64,000 bases of DNA, from contig NZ_AP025944.1 in the NCBI RefSeq assembly GCF_024349685.1, forward strand, positions 3,168,001 to 3,232,000, read 5' to 3'. The first letter of the stretch is position 1, and each line of letters begins with the position of its first letter. A program made the position numbers and the translations under genes. A model generated the notes under the pieces. The model was given only the letters and a program-made list of their open reading frames with translations. It did no database searches and was not told where the DNA came from. The stretch is from Pseudomonas sp. LRP2-20 (GTDB lineage: Bacteria; Pseudomonadota; Gammaproteobacteria; Pseudomonadales; Pseudomonadaceae). This document shows positions 1 through 8,869 of the stretch, in pieces.

Positions 1-192
1 CCCGGCCTCGGTGAGCACGTTGGCCAGGCGCTGGATACGTTCGACCAGCGTCGTGTAGCTGTAGCGCAACTGGTCGGCGTAGACGATTTCCTGGTTCGGC
101 TGGTAGCGCACGCCAGACAACAGCAGGCGCTTGATCAGCAGCGGGTAGCCGTAGGCCTGGTCGGCGGCCGGCATGATACGGGTGGTGGTCAT
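1..192 (-). CDS. Acyl-CoA ligase, N-terminal part (cut by window edge)
   Basis: The 64 visible residues (MTTTRIMPAADQAYGYPLLI...) look like the N terminus of a fatty-acid--CoA ligase of the AlkK/FadD-like AMP-binding family, with the early 'Y-x-x-L-x-x-R-x-x-x-L-A-x-x-L' segment found before the first AMP-binding motif. The catalytic motifs lie beyond the left edge. It starts 11 bases after the stop of the acyl-CoA dehydrogenase gene, so it is the last visible member of the operon that begins at 9436. The expected role is activation of a carboxylic acid to its CoA thioester before dehydrogenation. The chain length and nature of the acid cannot be read from this fragment. Confidence 0.75.
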   Translation of the reverse strand, partial: MTTTRIMPAADQAYGYPLLIKRLLLSGVRYQPNQEIVYADQLRYSYTTLVERIQRLANVLTEAG

Positions 193-203
193 AGCGGCAT
201 CCT

Positions 204-1973
204 TCACAGCAGCTCGGCATCGAGCAGGTACAGGCTGCTGCTACCCGCCTTGACGCTGGCACTCAGCGAGTGGATGCGCGGCAGCAGGCGTGCGTAGTAG
301 AACCTCGCGGTGGCCAGTTTGCTCTGGTGGAACGGCTCAGGTTGCGCCGTGTTGAGGGCGACTTCGGCCATGCGTGCCCAGAGGTAGGCATAGAGCGTGT
401 AACCGAACACCTGCAGGTATTCCACCGAGGCGGCACCGATCTCCCGAGGGTCGCCCTCGCCACGGTCGAGGACCCAGGCGGTCAGTTCGTCGAGGTTGTG
501 CATGGCCGCCAGCAACGGCGTGCCGAATTCGGCCGGCAACGTTGCGGCGTACGCGCTGACCTCTGCTGACAACTGGCGATACGCCTGGCCACCGTCGCCC
601 AGCAGTTTGCGCCCCACCAGGTCGAGGGCCTGGATGCCGTTGGCACCTTCGTAGATCTGGGTGATGCGGCAATCGCGAATCAGCTGTTCCTGGCCCCATT
701 CACGGATGTAACCGTGGCCACCGAACACCTGCTGGCCATGCACGGTGGTCTCCAGCCCCATGTCGGTGAGAAAGGCCTTGGCCACCGGGGTCAGCAACGC
801 CACCTTGGCCTCGGCCAGGCGGCGGGCGCCGGCATCCTCGCTGTACTTGGCCAGGTCCAGCTGCAGCGCCACGTAGGTGGAGAATGCCCGCCCGCCTTCG
901 TTCAGGGCCTTCATGGTCAGCAGCATGCGCCGCACATCCGGGTGCACGATGATCGGGTCGGCAGCCTGCCCCGGCACCTCGGCGCCGCTCGGGGCGCGGC
1001 CCTGCTGGCGGTCACGGGCATAGGCGATGGCATTCTGGTAGGAGCGCTCGCCCAGGGCCAGGCCCTGGATACCCACGCCCAAACGCTCGTAGTTCATCAT
1101 GGTGAACATGGCATTGAGGCCCTTGTTCGGCTCGCCGACCAGGTAGCCAATGGCGCCGTCGAAGTTCATCACGCAGGTGGCCGAGGCCTTGATGCCCATC
1201 TTGTGCTCGATCGAGCCGCAGCTGACGGCATTGGCCTCGCCCAGTGCGCCATCGTCGTCGACCAGCACTTTGGGCACCAGGAACAGGGAAATGCCCTTGG
1301 CACCGGCGGGTGCGTCGGGCAAGCGGGCCAGCACCAGGTGGATGATGTTCTCGGTCAGGTCCTGTTCACCGCCGGTAATGAAGATCTTGGTGCCGCTGAC
1401 CCGGTAACGGCCATCGGTCGCCGGTTCCGCGCGGGTGCGCAGCAGGCCCAGGTCGGTGCCGCAGTGCGGCTCGGTCAGGCACATCGAGCCGGTCCAGCGC
1501 CCTTCGTACATCGCTGGCAGGTAACGGGCCTTGAGCGGTTCGCTGGCGTGGTTGAGCAGCGACAGGCACGCGCCTGCGGTGAGCATCGGGTACAGGCCAA
1601 ACGACAGGTTGGCAGCGTTGAGCATCTCTTCGAGCTGGGCACCGATCACCTTCGGCATGCCCATGCCGCCGTACTCCGGCACTCCAGCGACCCCCACCCA
1701 GCCATCTTCGGCAAACGCCCGATAGGCGTCGGCAAAGCCATCCGGGGTGGTCACGCGGCCGTCTTCCCAGCGGCAACCCTGTTCATCACCTGTGCGGTTG
1801 AGCGGCGCCACCACTTCGGCAATCAGCTTGCCGGCCTGTTCGAGCACGGCCCGGGCAGTGTCGGCGTCGACCTGCTCGGCCAGTGCCGGGGTCTGCGCCC
1901 ACCAGGCCGGGATATCGAACACTTCGTTGAACAGGAAATCCATGTCGCGCAGTGGCGGAAGGTAATCAGACAT
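204..1973 (-). CDS. Acyl-CoA dehydrogenase, long DmdC-like type
   Basis: This FAD-dependent acyl-CoA dehydrogenase (589 aa) introduces an alpha,beta double bond into an acyl-CoA. The middle-domain signature is visible as CLTEPHCGTDLG, and the C-terminal domain carries the region FGGHGYIREWGQEQ followed by IYEGANGIQALD, which holds the expected catalytic glutamate. At about 590 residues it is longer than classical 380-aa enzymes and matches the subfamily with an extra C-terminal domain (DmdC / FadE-like). The start MSDYLPPLRDMDF is chosen because it is the usual family N terminus; an in-frame upstream start would run through the preceding permease gene. Its first 8 bases overlap the 3' end of that gene, indicating translational coupling. 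Confidence 0.9.
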   Translation of the reverse strand: MSDYLPPLRDMDFLFNEVFDIPAWWAQTPALAEQVDADTARAVLEQAGKLIAEVVAPLNRTGDEQGCRWEDGRVTTPDGFADAYRAFAEDGWVGVAGVPEYGGMGMPKVIGAQLEEMLNAANLSFGLYPMLTAGACLSLLNHASEPLKARYLPAMYEGRWTGSMCLTEPHCGTDLGLLRTRAEPATDGRYRVSGTKIFITGGEQDLTENIIHLVLARLPDAPAGAKGISLFLVPKVLVDDDGALGEANAVSCGSIEHKMGIKASATCVMNFDGAIGYLVGEPNKGLNAMFTMMNYERLGVGIQGLALGERSYQNAIAYARDRQQGRAPSGAEVPGQAADPIIVHPDVRRMLLTMKALNEGGRAFSTYVALQLDLAKYSEDAGARRLAEAKVALLTPVAKAFLTDMGLETTVHGQQVFGGHGYIREWGQEQLIRDCRITQIYEGANGIQALDLVGRKLLGDGGQAYRQLSAEVSAYAATLPAEFGTPLLAAMHNLDELTAWVLDRGEGDPREIGAASVEYLQVFGYTLYAYLWARMAEVALNTAQPEPFHQSKLATARFYYARLLPRIHSLSASVKAGSSSLYLLDAELL

Positions 1974-4431
1974 GAGGCGAACACTCGGTTTCTTGGGTTG
2001 ACGAACGTGACGCGGCACGGGCCCGGCTCGCCGCCGGGGCGCCATGGCCGCGCAGGAGGAAGTGCGACAGCGCCGGGATCAGCACCAGCGCGCCGAGCAT
2101 GTTCCAGAGGAACATGAAGGTCAGCAGCAGGCCCATGTCGGCCTGGAACTTGATCGGCGACCAGGCCCAACCGACCACGCCGGCGGCCAGGGTGATACCC
2201 ACCAGGCCGACCACGCGCCCGGTGAACGCCACGGCCTTCTGGTAGGCCTGGGCCAGCGGCAGGCCGGCGCGCTGGTGATATAGCTGCACGCTGAGCAGGT
2301 ACAACGCGTAGTCGACGCCAATGCCCACACCCAGGGCGATCACCGGCAAGGTGGCGACCTTGACGCCGATGCCCATGGCCACCATCAGCGCTTCGCACAG
2401 CAGCGAGGTGAGCATCAGCGGCAGGATCGCCACCAGGGTGGCGCGCCAGCTGCGGAAGGTGAACAGGCAGAACAGGGTGACAGCCAGGTACACCAGCAAC
2501 AGCATGCGGTGGTTGGCTTCGCGCACGACGATATTGGTGGCGGCCTCGATACCGGCGCTGCCGGCGGCCAGCAGGAACTGGCGTTCCTCGCCGCTGTTGG
2601 CCTGGGCGAAGCGCTCGGCGGTGGCGGCGACCTGCGCCAGGGTGTCGGCGCGGTGGTCCTTCAGGTACGCGATCACCGGCATCAGCGAGCAGTCGTTGTT
2701 GAACAGCTCCGGGGTGTTGACCGAAGCCTGCTGGGCCGCGTAGTTGAGCACGTCCTGATTGCGCTGCAGGCTGTTCAGGCGCGGGTTGCCCTCGTAGGTG
2801 CCGGCGGTGATCTGGCGCACCGCGTTGGCCAGCGACAAGGTGGTCTGCACCCCGGGCAGCTGCTGCAGCTCCCAGGCCAGGCGGTCGGCCAGCACCAGCG
2901 TCTGGTAGCGCAGGCAGCCTTCCGGCGGCGTCTTGACCATCACCGCGAAGGTGTCGCTGCTCAGTGCGTAGTGGCGGGTGATGAAGGCGTTGTCGCGGTT
3001 GTAGCGCGAGTCGGCGCGCAGCTCCGGGGCACCGCTGTCGAGGTCGCCGATCTTCAGTTGCAGGCTGCCCCACACCCCGATGGCGGCCAGGGCCACGGCC
3101 ACCAGCAAGGCGCCCGTGGCCCACTTGCGCTCGGTGAAGCGGTCGAGCAGGTCCCACAAGCGGCCAAAGCCACGGTGCTGCGCCGCGCGGGCATCGATGT
3201 ACAACGCGCGCTCGGCAGCCTTGCGGCCCACGCCGACATACGACAGCGCCACCGGCATCAGCAGCAGCGAGGTGAAGATCAGCACCGCCACGCCGATGCT
3301 GGCGGTGATGGCCAGGTCCTGGATCACCGGGATATCGATCAGCATCAGCACGGCAAAGCCTACGGCGTCCGCCAGCAGCGCGGTGACCCCGGCCACGAAC
3401 AGGCGGCGGAAGGTGTAGCGTGCGGCGATCTGCCGGTGGGTGCCACGGCCGATGTCCTGGAGGATGCCGTTCATCTTCTGCGCGGCGTGCGAGACGCCGA
3501 TGGCGAAGATCAGGAACGGCACCAGGATCGAGTACGGGTCGATGGCATAGCCCAGCCAGGCGACGATGCCCAGCTGCCAGACCACCGCTGTCAGCGAACA
3601 CAGCACCACCAGCAAGGTGCTGCGCACGCAGCGGGTGTACAGGTAGATGATCACCAGGCTGGTGACCACGGCCAAGGCAAAGAACGCCATCACCTGGATC
3701 AGCCCGTCGATCAGGTCGCCCATCAACTTGGCGAAGCCGATCACGTGTATCTGATACTGGCCGCTGGCCTGGTACTGGCTGCGCAGGTGCTCGAGCTTTT
3801 GCGAGAAGGCGTGGTAGTCGATGCCTTTGCCGGTGGCCGAATCCTGATCCAGCAGCGGCACGATCAGCATGCTCGACTTGAAGTCGCGGGCCACCAGGCT
3901 GCCGACGATGTTGGCGCGCTCGATGTTCTGGCGCAGCTGCTCGATGTCGGCAGCCCCGCCCTGGTAGCCATCGGGCATCACCGGGCCGCCCTGGAAGCCT
4001 TGTTCGGTGACCTCGGTCCAGCGCACTGCCGGGCTCCACAGCGATTTCATCCAGGCGCGGTCGACGCCGTCACTGAGGAACAGCTCGTCGTTGATCTGGC
4101 GCAGGGTCTGCAGGTAGTCGGGGTCGAAGATGTCGCCGCGGGTGTTCTCCACCACCACCCGCACCGAGTTGCCCAGGCCGCGCAGCGACGGGCGGTTTTC
4201 CAGGTAGTTCTGAATGTAGGGGTGGCTCTGCGGCAGCATCTTCTCGAAGCTGGGGCGCAGTTCCAGGCGGGTCAGTGCCATGTAGCCCAGCACCAGGGTG
4301 GTCAGGAGCATGCACAGCACAAAGGCCAGGCGATGGTTGAACACCAGGCGCTCCAGGCGATTGCCCGAACGGGGGTCGAAGTCGGCGAGGTTGTGGATCA
4401 CCGGCAGTGGGTCTTGGCGGATATCGGCCAT
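1966..4431 (-). CDS. MMPL/RND-superfamily permease
   Basis: An inner-membrane transporter of 821 aa with the MMPL/RND layout: one N-terminal membrane helix (about residues 34-54), a large periplasmic loop (about 55-235), a cluster of five to six helices with sterol-sensing-domain-like character (about 240-420), a second periplasmic loop, and a second helix cluster (about 650-800). Proteins of this kind move hydrophobic or lipid-like substrates using the proton gradient. The ATG shares one base with the TGA of the upstream beta-propeller gene (TGATG), and the 3' end overlaps the dehydrogenase start. No classical MFP/OMF tripartite partners are present; DUF1302 and DUF1329 proteins accompany it instead. 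Transport direction is not determinable from sequence. Confidence 0.88.
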   Translation of the reverse strand: MADIRQDPLPVIHNLADFDPRSGNRLERLVFNHRLAFVLCMLLTTLVLGYMALTRLELRPSFEKMLPQSHPYIQNYLENRPSLRGLGNSVRVVVENTRGDIFDPDYLQTLRQINDELFLSDGVDRAWMKSLWSPAVRWTEVTEQGFQGGPVMPDGYQGGAADIEQLRQNIERANIVGSLVARDFKSSMLIVPLLDQDSATGKGIDYHAFSQKLEHLRSQYQASGQYQIHVIGFAKLMGDLIDGLIQVMAFFALAVVTSLVIIYLYTRCVRSTLLVVLCSLTAVVWQLGIVAWLGYAIDPYSILVPFLIFAIGVSHAAQKMNGILQDIGRGTHRQIAARYTFRRLFVAGVTALLADAVGFAVLMLIDIPVIQDLAITASIGVAVLIFTSLLLMPVALSYVGVGRKAAERALYIDARAAQHRGFGRLWDLLDRFTERKWATGALLVAVALAAIGVWGSLQLKIGDLDSGAPELRADSRYNRDNAFITRHYALSSDTFAVMVKTPPEGCLRYQTLVLADRLAWELQQLPGVQTTLSLANAVRQITAGTYEGNPRLNSLQRNQDVLNYAAQQASVNTPELFNNDCSLMPVIAYLKDHRADTLAQVAATAERFAQANSGEERQFLLAAGSAGIEAATNIVVREANHRMLLLVYLAVTLFCLFTFRSWRATLVAILPLMLTSLLCEALMVAMGIGVKVATLPVIALGVGIGVDYALYLLSVQLYHQRAGLPLAQAYQKAVAFTGRVVGLVGITLAAGVVGWAWSPIKFQADMGLLLTFMFLWNMLGALVLIPALSHFLLRGHGAPAASRARAASRSSTQETECSPHV

Positions 4432-5408
4432 CAGGGTCTTCTCTCGTCGAAGGTGCGCACGCCCCGCTCGCCCACCAGCACCAGCCCGGTAGCGGCAGTG
4501 CTGGCAAGCGCGGTCACCGGGCCGCGTGTGGCTTGTGGCTGCGGGCTGAAGCTGGCGCCGCCATCGCGGCTGAGCAGCAGGTCGCCAGCCTGGCTGGCCA
4601 GCCAGACATCGCCGGCAGCCGTGAGGCTCGCGGCCGTCAGGCTAGTCTGCACGCCACTGCTGACCGGCTGCCATTGCTGGCCGCCGTCGGTGCTGCGGTA
4701 GGCATTGCCACGCAAGCCGTAGATCACCAACAGCCCGGGTTTGCCCACGGCTCCGAACAAGGTGCCGGCATAGGGCGTCGGCACCTGGGTGAAGCGCTCA
4801 CCAGCGGCATCCAGCTTGAGCAAAAGGCCCTGCTCGCCGGTGATGTACAGCGCCTCACCAACCGGCGCCAGGCTGGTCAGGTGCAAGCCTTGCGGGTTGT
4901 CGCTGTGGTCCTGCCACGGCAACCAGTGCTGGCCGCCGTCCTCGGTGCGCAGCAACAGGTTGAACAGGCCCACGGCATAGCCATGCTGGTCATCGCTGAA
5001 CCACACATCGAGCAAGGTGCTATCGCTGCCGTCGGCCAGCGCACGGCCATCGAGCTGCTTTTCCCAATGCTGGCCACCGTCACGGCTGTGCAGCACCACA
5101 CCGTCGTTACCCACCGCCCAACCCTGCTCGGCGGTGGCGAAGCTGACGGCATTGAGGTCGGCACTGACCGGCACCTGGGCCTGCTGCCAGTGCGCGCCCT
5201 GGTCGTCGGAATACAGGATGTGCCCACGCGGGCCCACCGCCACCAGGCGCTCACCGGCCCGGGTCACATCCCGCAGCGCACTGCTGGCGGCCAATGCACT
5301 GGGCATCGCCGGCAGGTCCAGCACGTCGGTGAAAGGCGCTGCCTGGGCCGCGCCTTGCAGCGCAACCCAGCACAGCATCGCCACGCTGCATCGTTTGAAG
5401 ACAGACAT
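4431..5408 (-). CDS. Ycf48/BNR-repeat beta-propeller protein, exported
   Basis: A secreted protein of 325 aa with a signal peptide (SVFKRCSVAMLCWVALQGAAQA) and at least five Asp-box/BNR repeats of the form S/T-x-D-x-G-x-x-W/F: SDDQGAHW, SRDGGQHW, TEDGGQHW, STDGGQQW and SRDGGASF. This is the architecture of Ycf48-like photosystem-assembly relatives that non-photosynthetic proteobacteria encode next to MMPL permeases. The start at 5408 is preferred over an ATG 18 bases upstream because AGAGG lies six bases before it and it leaves a normal signal peptide. It probably works as a periplasmic assembly or docking factor for the permease; that role is inferred from gene order only. Confidence 0.85.
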   Translation of the reverse strand: MSVFKRCSVAMLCWVALQGAAQAAPFTDVLDLPAMPSALAASSALRDVTRAGERLVAVGPRGHILYSDDQGAHWQQAQVPVSADLNAVSFATAEQGWAVGNDGVVLHSRDGGQHWEKQLDGRALADGSDSTLLDVWFSDDQHGYAVGLFNLLLRTEDGGQHWLPWQDHSDNPQGLHLTSLAPVGEALYITGEQGLLLKLDAAGERFTQVPTPYAGTLFGAVGKPGLLVIYGLRGNAYRSTDGGQQWQPVSSGVQTSLTAASLTAAGDVWLASQAGDLLLSRDGGASFSPQPQATRGPVTALASTAATGLVLVGERGVRTFDERRP

Positions 5409-5430
5409 TGCGAACCTCTGCGCCATGCGC

Positions 5431-6789
5431 TCAGCGGATGCCGTTGCCGGCCAGCGATTCAGGCGACCACTGGGCCTTGGACAGCGGGTCGATGTAGCGG
5501 ATACCGCCATAGGCACCGACCACGCCGTTGAGGTTGTAGGTGCCGCCGACCAGGTCGTAGATCATGAACGGCGTGGCGTCCGGGGTCTGCTTGTCGTAGC
5601 TCTGGGTCAGGAAGGCGAACGAGCCACGGTACAGCTGGCCGCGGGCGTCGTACTGGTCGGAGGCCAGGGCGACCCAGCTGTCCTCGTCGAGGTAGAAGCG
5701 GCGCTTGTGGTAGATGTGCCGCGCACCGTCCTTGAGCTTGCCTTCCACCACCCACACACGGTGTTTTTCCCAACGCACGAACTGCGGGGCAAGGTGGTTG
5801 GGGGTGATCAGCTGCTTGACGTCGGTGTTGTAGGTCAGCTGGTAGGTGTTGTACGGCACGTACATTTCCTGCTTGCCGACCAGGGTCCAGTCGTAGCGGT
5901 CGAGGGCGCCGTTGAAGACGAACACGTCATCGTAGGTGCCGGAGCCCGAGGTGCCGGGGTTGGGCGTGTCGTAGGCCAGGTTCGGCGCCAGCTTGACCCG
6001 GCGCTGCCCAGGCAGGTACTGCCAGGCGCTGCGCGGCTGCACCAGCGGGTTGGCGGCATCGCGCAGCATCATTGCTTCGCCGGCGCGGCGGGCGGGGCCG
6101 GTGTACACCAGTTTCATCTGGTAGTACGTGTCCTTGGCGCCGATGGGCTTGTTCATGTCTTCGTAGATCGGGTAACTGATGTTGGCCTGGCCGGTGGTCG
6201 ACAGCGTGGGCTTGCCGGCCGCATCGACGTTCCACGAATCGTACTTGGCGGTCATGCTCACGCCCTGATAGCGCAGCAGGAAGTTCCACATCGCCTCGGC
6301 GCCGTTCTGCGGGATCGGGAACGGGATGCCCGGCAGCACGTTGTTCACGGCGGTGCCACCCTCCTGGCTGTTGGCGCCGGTGGCGTTCTTCAGGGTGTTG
6401 TCCAGCACCGCCTGGGGCAGCGCGACGCTGCGGTGGGTCGGGTAGACATCAACGCGCATGGTCGGGAAGCGCTTGAGCAGCTCAAGGGTGGTGGCCGTCA
6501 GTTGGGCCTTGTACTGCTCGGCGTTCTTGCCATCGATGACCAACAGCGGTTTGTCGCTGGCGAAAGGGTCGGGGCGCATGCTGGCGCCGCTCTGGTAGCT
6601 GGCGGGCGGCGTCAGCAGGCCGCCCTGGTAGGCCGGGATCGAGCCATCGGCATTGGCGGCCTTTTCCGCGCCAAGAGTGGTCAGGCTCTTGCCCAGCTTG
6701 GCAGCCTGGTCAGGGGATACCGCGGCGTGGGCCGCGTTGAAGGCAGCCAGCGACAGGCACGTGGCCAACAGGGTGTTCACGTAGTTCAT
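5431..6789 (-). CDS. DUF1329 protein, exported LolA/LolB-like family
   Basis: A 452-aa protein with a clear signal peptide (NYVNTLLATCLSLAAFNAAHAA) followed by the DUF1329 domain over nearly all of its length; family members are predicted to adopt a LolA/LolB-like lipid-binding half-barrel. Typical features are the early PDQAAKLGKSLTTLGAEKAA segment and the C-terminal region rich in Tyr and Trp. It sits directly after the DUF1302 outer-membrane gene (38-base gap) and before the beta-propeller gene (22-base gap). The DUF1302-DUF1329 pair is recurrent in proteobacteria. An inferred role is to carry a hydrophobic ligand across the periplasm between the outer-membrane protein and the RND permease. 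Confidence 0.87.
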   Translation of the reverse strand: MNYVNTLLATCLSLAAFNAAHAAVSPDQAAKLGKSLTTLGAEKAANADGSIPAYQGGLLTPPASYQSGASMRPDPFASDKPLLVIDGKNAEQYKAQLTATTLELLKRFPTMRVDVYPTHRSVALPQAVLDNTLKNATGANSQEGGTAVNNVLPGIPFPIPQNGAEAMWNFLLRYQGVSMTAKYDSWNVDAAGKPTLSTTGQANISYPIYEDMNKPIGAKDTYYQMKLVYTGPARRAGEAMMLRDAANPLVQPRSAWQYLPGQRRVKLAPNLAYDTPNPGTSGSGTYDDVFVFNGALDRYDWTLVGKQEMYVPYNTYQLTYNTDVKQLITPNHLAPQFVRWEKHRVWVVEGKLKDGARHIYHKRRFYLDEDSWVALASDQYDARGQLYRGSFAFLTQSYDKQTPDATPFMIYDLVGGTYNLNGVVGAYGGIRYIDPLSKAQWSPESLAGNGIR

Positions 6790-6790
6790 G

Positions 6791-6801
6791 ATTGTTGTTT
6801 T
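6791..6801 (-). promoter_or_regulatory. A-rich Crc/Hfq-like site before the DUF1329 gene
   Basis: On the minus strand GGAAAACAACAATC runs straight into the ATG at 6789. It contains the AAnAAnAA pattern (AACAACAA) that Hfq-Crc binds at translation starts of catabolic mRNAs in Pseudomonas. Related sites occur at 8798, 9616, 13949 and 15171. Confidence 0.5.
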
Positions 6802-6827
6802 CCTGTGAAGTCTGTGGGGGACAGGTC

Positions 6828-8783
6828 TCAGAACGTGGTCTTGAGGGTCAGGTACAGGGCGCCACGGTCTTCGGTGGTGGCACCACCGCCGGAGAAGGAG
6901 GCATAGCCGCCGCCGTAGCAGGTGTAGTCCTGTTCGCCGTCGAGGGCGTTCGGCGTGCTGCCGTCGGTTTGGCCATCCTTGCAGGACTGGGTCTTGCCGA
7001 AGCTGTCGACGTACTTGAGGTCGACGAAGTACTGGTTGTAGATGGCGGCGCTGACGCCGACCGCATAGTTGCCGGTGTCCTTGGCACCGCCGCCCTGCAC
7101 CGGCGACACCCCGTCGATGCCGACGTTGACCGACAGTGGCAGGCTCAGGTCCATGCCTGGCAGCACCTGGAACCAGGTGGGCGTGAAGTTGACGGCGATG
7201 CCCCAGTTGTCGCGGGTCGGCTGGTCGATGCCGCGGTAGCTGCGCTTGCCCTTGTACAAGGCCTCGTTGTGGCCATCGAGCTTGAGCAGGTTGCTGTAGA
7301 ACAGCTCGCCGAGCAGGGTCGCCGAGTCGAACAGCGGCGTGTTGCCGATGGTCATCAGGCCGTTGAGGGTCCAGTGCAGGGTTTCGCCGGTGGCGCTCAG
7401 GCTGTCGCCGTCCTTGGGCACGTCGTAGATCACCCCGCTGCTCGCCAGGCGTGGCGGCAGCAGGCCGAAGCCGCCACCCAGGCCAGCGGTGCCAGGGGCA
7501 CTGACGATGGCCGGGATGCTCGCCAGGGGCATGTGGTGGCGAATGTTGAGGTCGCTGCCGACGCTGACGCCGCCGATGTCCTTGGACAGGCTCAGGCCAT
7601 AGATGTCGATGTCGTCGGCATAGGCGAACTGGTAGGTGGTGCTCTGCAGCGAGTTGTACAGGTTGCCGACGGCCCCCTGGCGGCTGCCGGGCGGGTTGCC
7701 GAACGGGCCCCTGGCCACGGTCATGCCACGGGCATCGAGCCAGGCCTGGGGCAGGATCTCGGAGGTCTTGCGGTAGTAGAAGCCCAGGGTGCCACCGAGC
7801 CACTCGGGCGACCACTTGGCCATGACGCCCCAGTCGCCGCTGTTGCGCGGGGTAAGGTCGTCGCCTCGGCGGATGGTGGTGAGCGCACCACGCACCGGGA
7901 TCAGCCCGGGGGTGCCGGTGTGGCCAAGCAGGAAGCTCTGGGCACCCTCGCCCACCACGTCGGAGCCGCCATAGTAAGTGCCGGCCTCGGGCAGGCGCGC
8001 GGCATCCCAGTCGAAGAAGTACTGCGCGCCCAGGGTCAGTTCGGGGTTGACCATGAACGACGTGGACAACTGGTTGCGCGGTACGAACAGTTCCTTGGCT
8101 TCGGTACCGGGTGAAGCCGCCAGCTTGGCCAGGTCCAGCCCGGACTGGCCGTAGCTCAGCGAGTGCACCGGGTTGAGCAGGGTTTCACCCCAGAACAGGT
8201 TGTGCTGGCCGACTTTGGCGCTGACCTGCGACTGCTCGCCCACATCGCGGCTGAAGAACACGAAGGCATCCAGCACTTCGCCTGACGGGCCGCTGTAGTA
8301 GCGCTGGGCATAGTTGCTCAGGTGGGGGCTGCCCAGTGGCACGCCGGTGCCCGGCAGGCCGTTGAGGCTGGGGTTGATGCCGGACTGGTCACCGTTGCCG
8401 TTGACGAACGGGTTGCTGTTGGAGCCGGTGTTGTCATACGCCTTGTCGTACCAGCTGGCGGTGCTGACACGAAAGCCGGTGTTGCCCTGGTAGACCACGT
8501 CCAGCTCGGTCAGCAGGTCGACCCGATTGGTGACCGTGGTGCCGGCCTTGCGGAAGTTGTAATCACCGTCGTTGCTGTTGGGCGTGCCCAGCATGCGTTT
8601 GTCGGCACTTTCGGTGCGTACGCCATAGTTGTACTTGACCGTGTTGTCGAAGCGCACGGCCCAGTCTTCGCTACCGGTGGTGACTTCGATGGCGTGCGCG
8701 CCGGGCAGGCTGAGCAGGCTGATGGCGCAGGCGAGCAGGCAGCGCTGTGGCTTCACAGCACGGTGAATGCGGTGTTCTGGCAT
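6828..8783 (-). CDS. DUF1302 outer-membrane protein
   Basis: A 651-aa protein with a signal peptide (CLLACAISLLSLPGAHA) and a long beta-strand-rich body ending in a C-terminal phenylalanine (LYLTLKTTF), the usual sorting signal of outer-membrane beta-barrels. Early residues EDWAVRFDNTVKYNYGVRTE and the conserved N-x-N-D-G-D-Y-N-F segment match the DUF1302 family. It probably forms a barrel that admits or releases a hydrophobic compound, working with the DUF1329 protein encoded immediately downstream. The start at 8783 gives a complete signal peptide and lies just behind an A-rich Crc-like motif; no strong Shine-Dalgarno sequence other than GGAG is visible. Function beyond the family name is inferred. 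Confidence 0.88.
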   Translation of the reverse strand: MPEHRIHRAVKPQRCLLACAISLLSLPGAHAIEVTTGSEDWAVRFDNTVKYNYGVRTESADKRMLGTPNSNDGDYNFRKAGTTVTNRVDLLTELDVVYQGNTGFRVSTASWYDKAYDNTGSNSNPFVNGNGDQSGINPSLNGLPGTGVPLGSPHLSNYAQRYYSGPSGEVLDAFVFFSRDVGEQSQVSAKVGQHNLFWGETLLNPVHSLSYGQSGLDLAKLAASPGTEAKELFVPRNQLSTSFMVNPELTLGAQYFFDWDAARLPEAGTYYGGSDVVGEGAQSFLLGHTGTPGLIPVRGALTTIRRGDDLTPRNSGDWGVMAKWSPEWLGGTLGFYYRKTSEILPQAWLDARGMTVARGPFGNPPGSRQGAVGNLYNSLQSTTYQFAYADDIDIYGLSLSKDIGGVSVGSDLNIRHHMPLASIPAIVSAPGTAGLGGGFGLLPPRLASSGVIYDVPKDGDSLSATGETLHWTLNGLMTIGNTPLFDSATLLGELFYSNLLKLDGHNEALYKGKRSYRGIDQPTRDNWGIAVNFTPTWFQVLPGMDLSLPLSVNVGIDGVSPVQGGGAKDTGNYAVGVSAAIYNQYFVDLKYVDSFGKTQSCKDGQTDGSTPNALDGEQDYTCYGGGYASFSGGGATTEDRGALYLTLKTTF

Positions 8784-8797
8784 TGCGATGACTCCAC

Positions 8798-8813
8798 TTA
8801 TTGTTCTTGTTGT
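8798..8813 (-). promoter_or_regulatory. A-rich Crc/Hfq-like site before the DUF1302 gene
   Basis: The minus strand reads ACAACAAGAACAATAA about 15 bases before the ATG at 8783. It holds two overlapping AAnAAnAA matches (AACAAGAA and AACAATAA), the strongest A-rich motif of the five in this block. Confidence 0.55.
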
Positions 8814-8869
8814 ATTGGGCCGCCCGTCATCTGCGGGCTTGGCCTGGGCATCCGTGCGCGGTTGGCGGA

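Noticed and set aside
714-2117. Long plus-strand reading frame opposite the acyl-CoA dehydrogenase gene
   Set aside because: It is a frame shadow of the high-GC minus-strand gene: rich in His/Gln/Gly/Ala without domain motifs, no ribosome site, and it runs across a gene boundary.
2509-4701. 730-codon plus-strand frame opposite the RND permease
   Set aside because: Composition (Gln/His/Val/Gly-rich) is that of an antisense shadow; no recognisable motif, and the real permease has helices and overlapping neighbours in the other strand.
6792-8114. 440-codon plus-strand frame opposite the DUF1302 gene
   Set aside because: Antisense shadow of the DUF1302 coding sequence; no start signal or family features.
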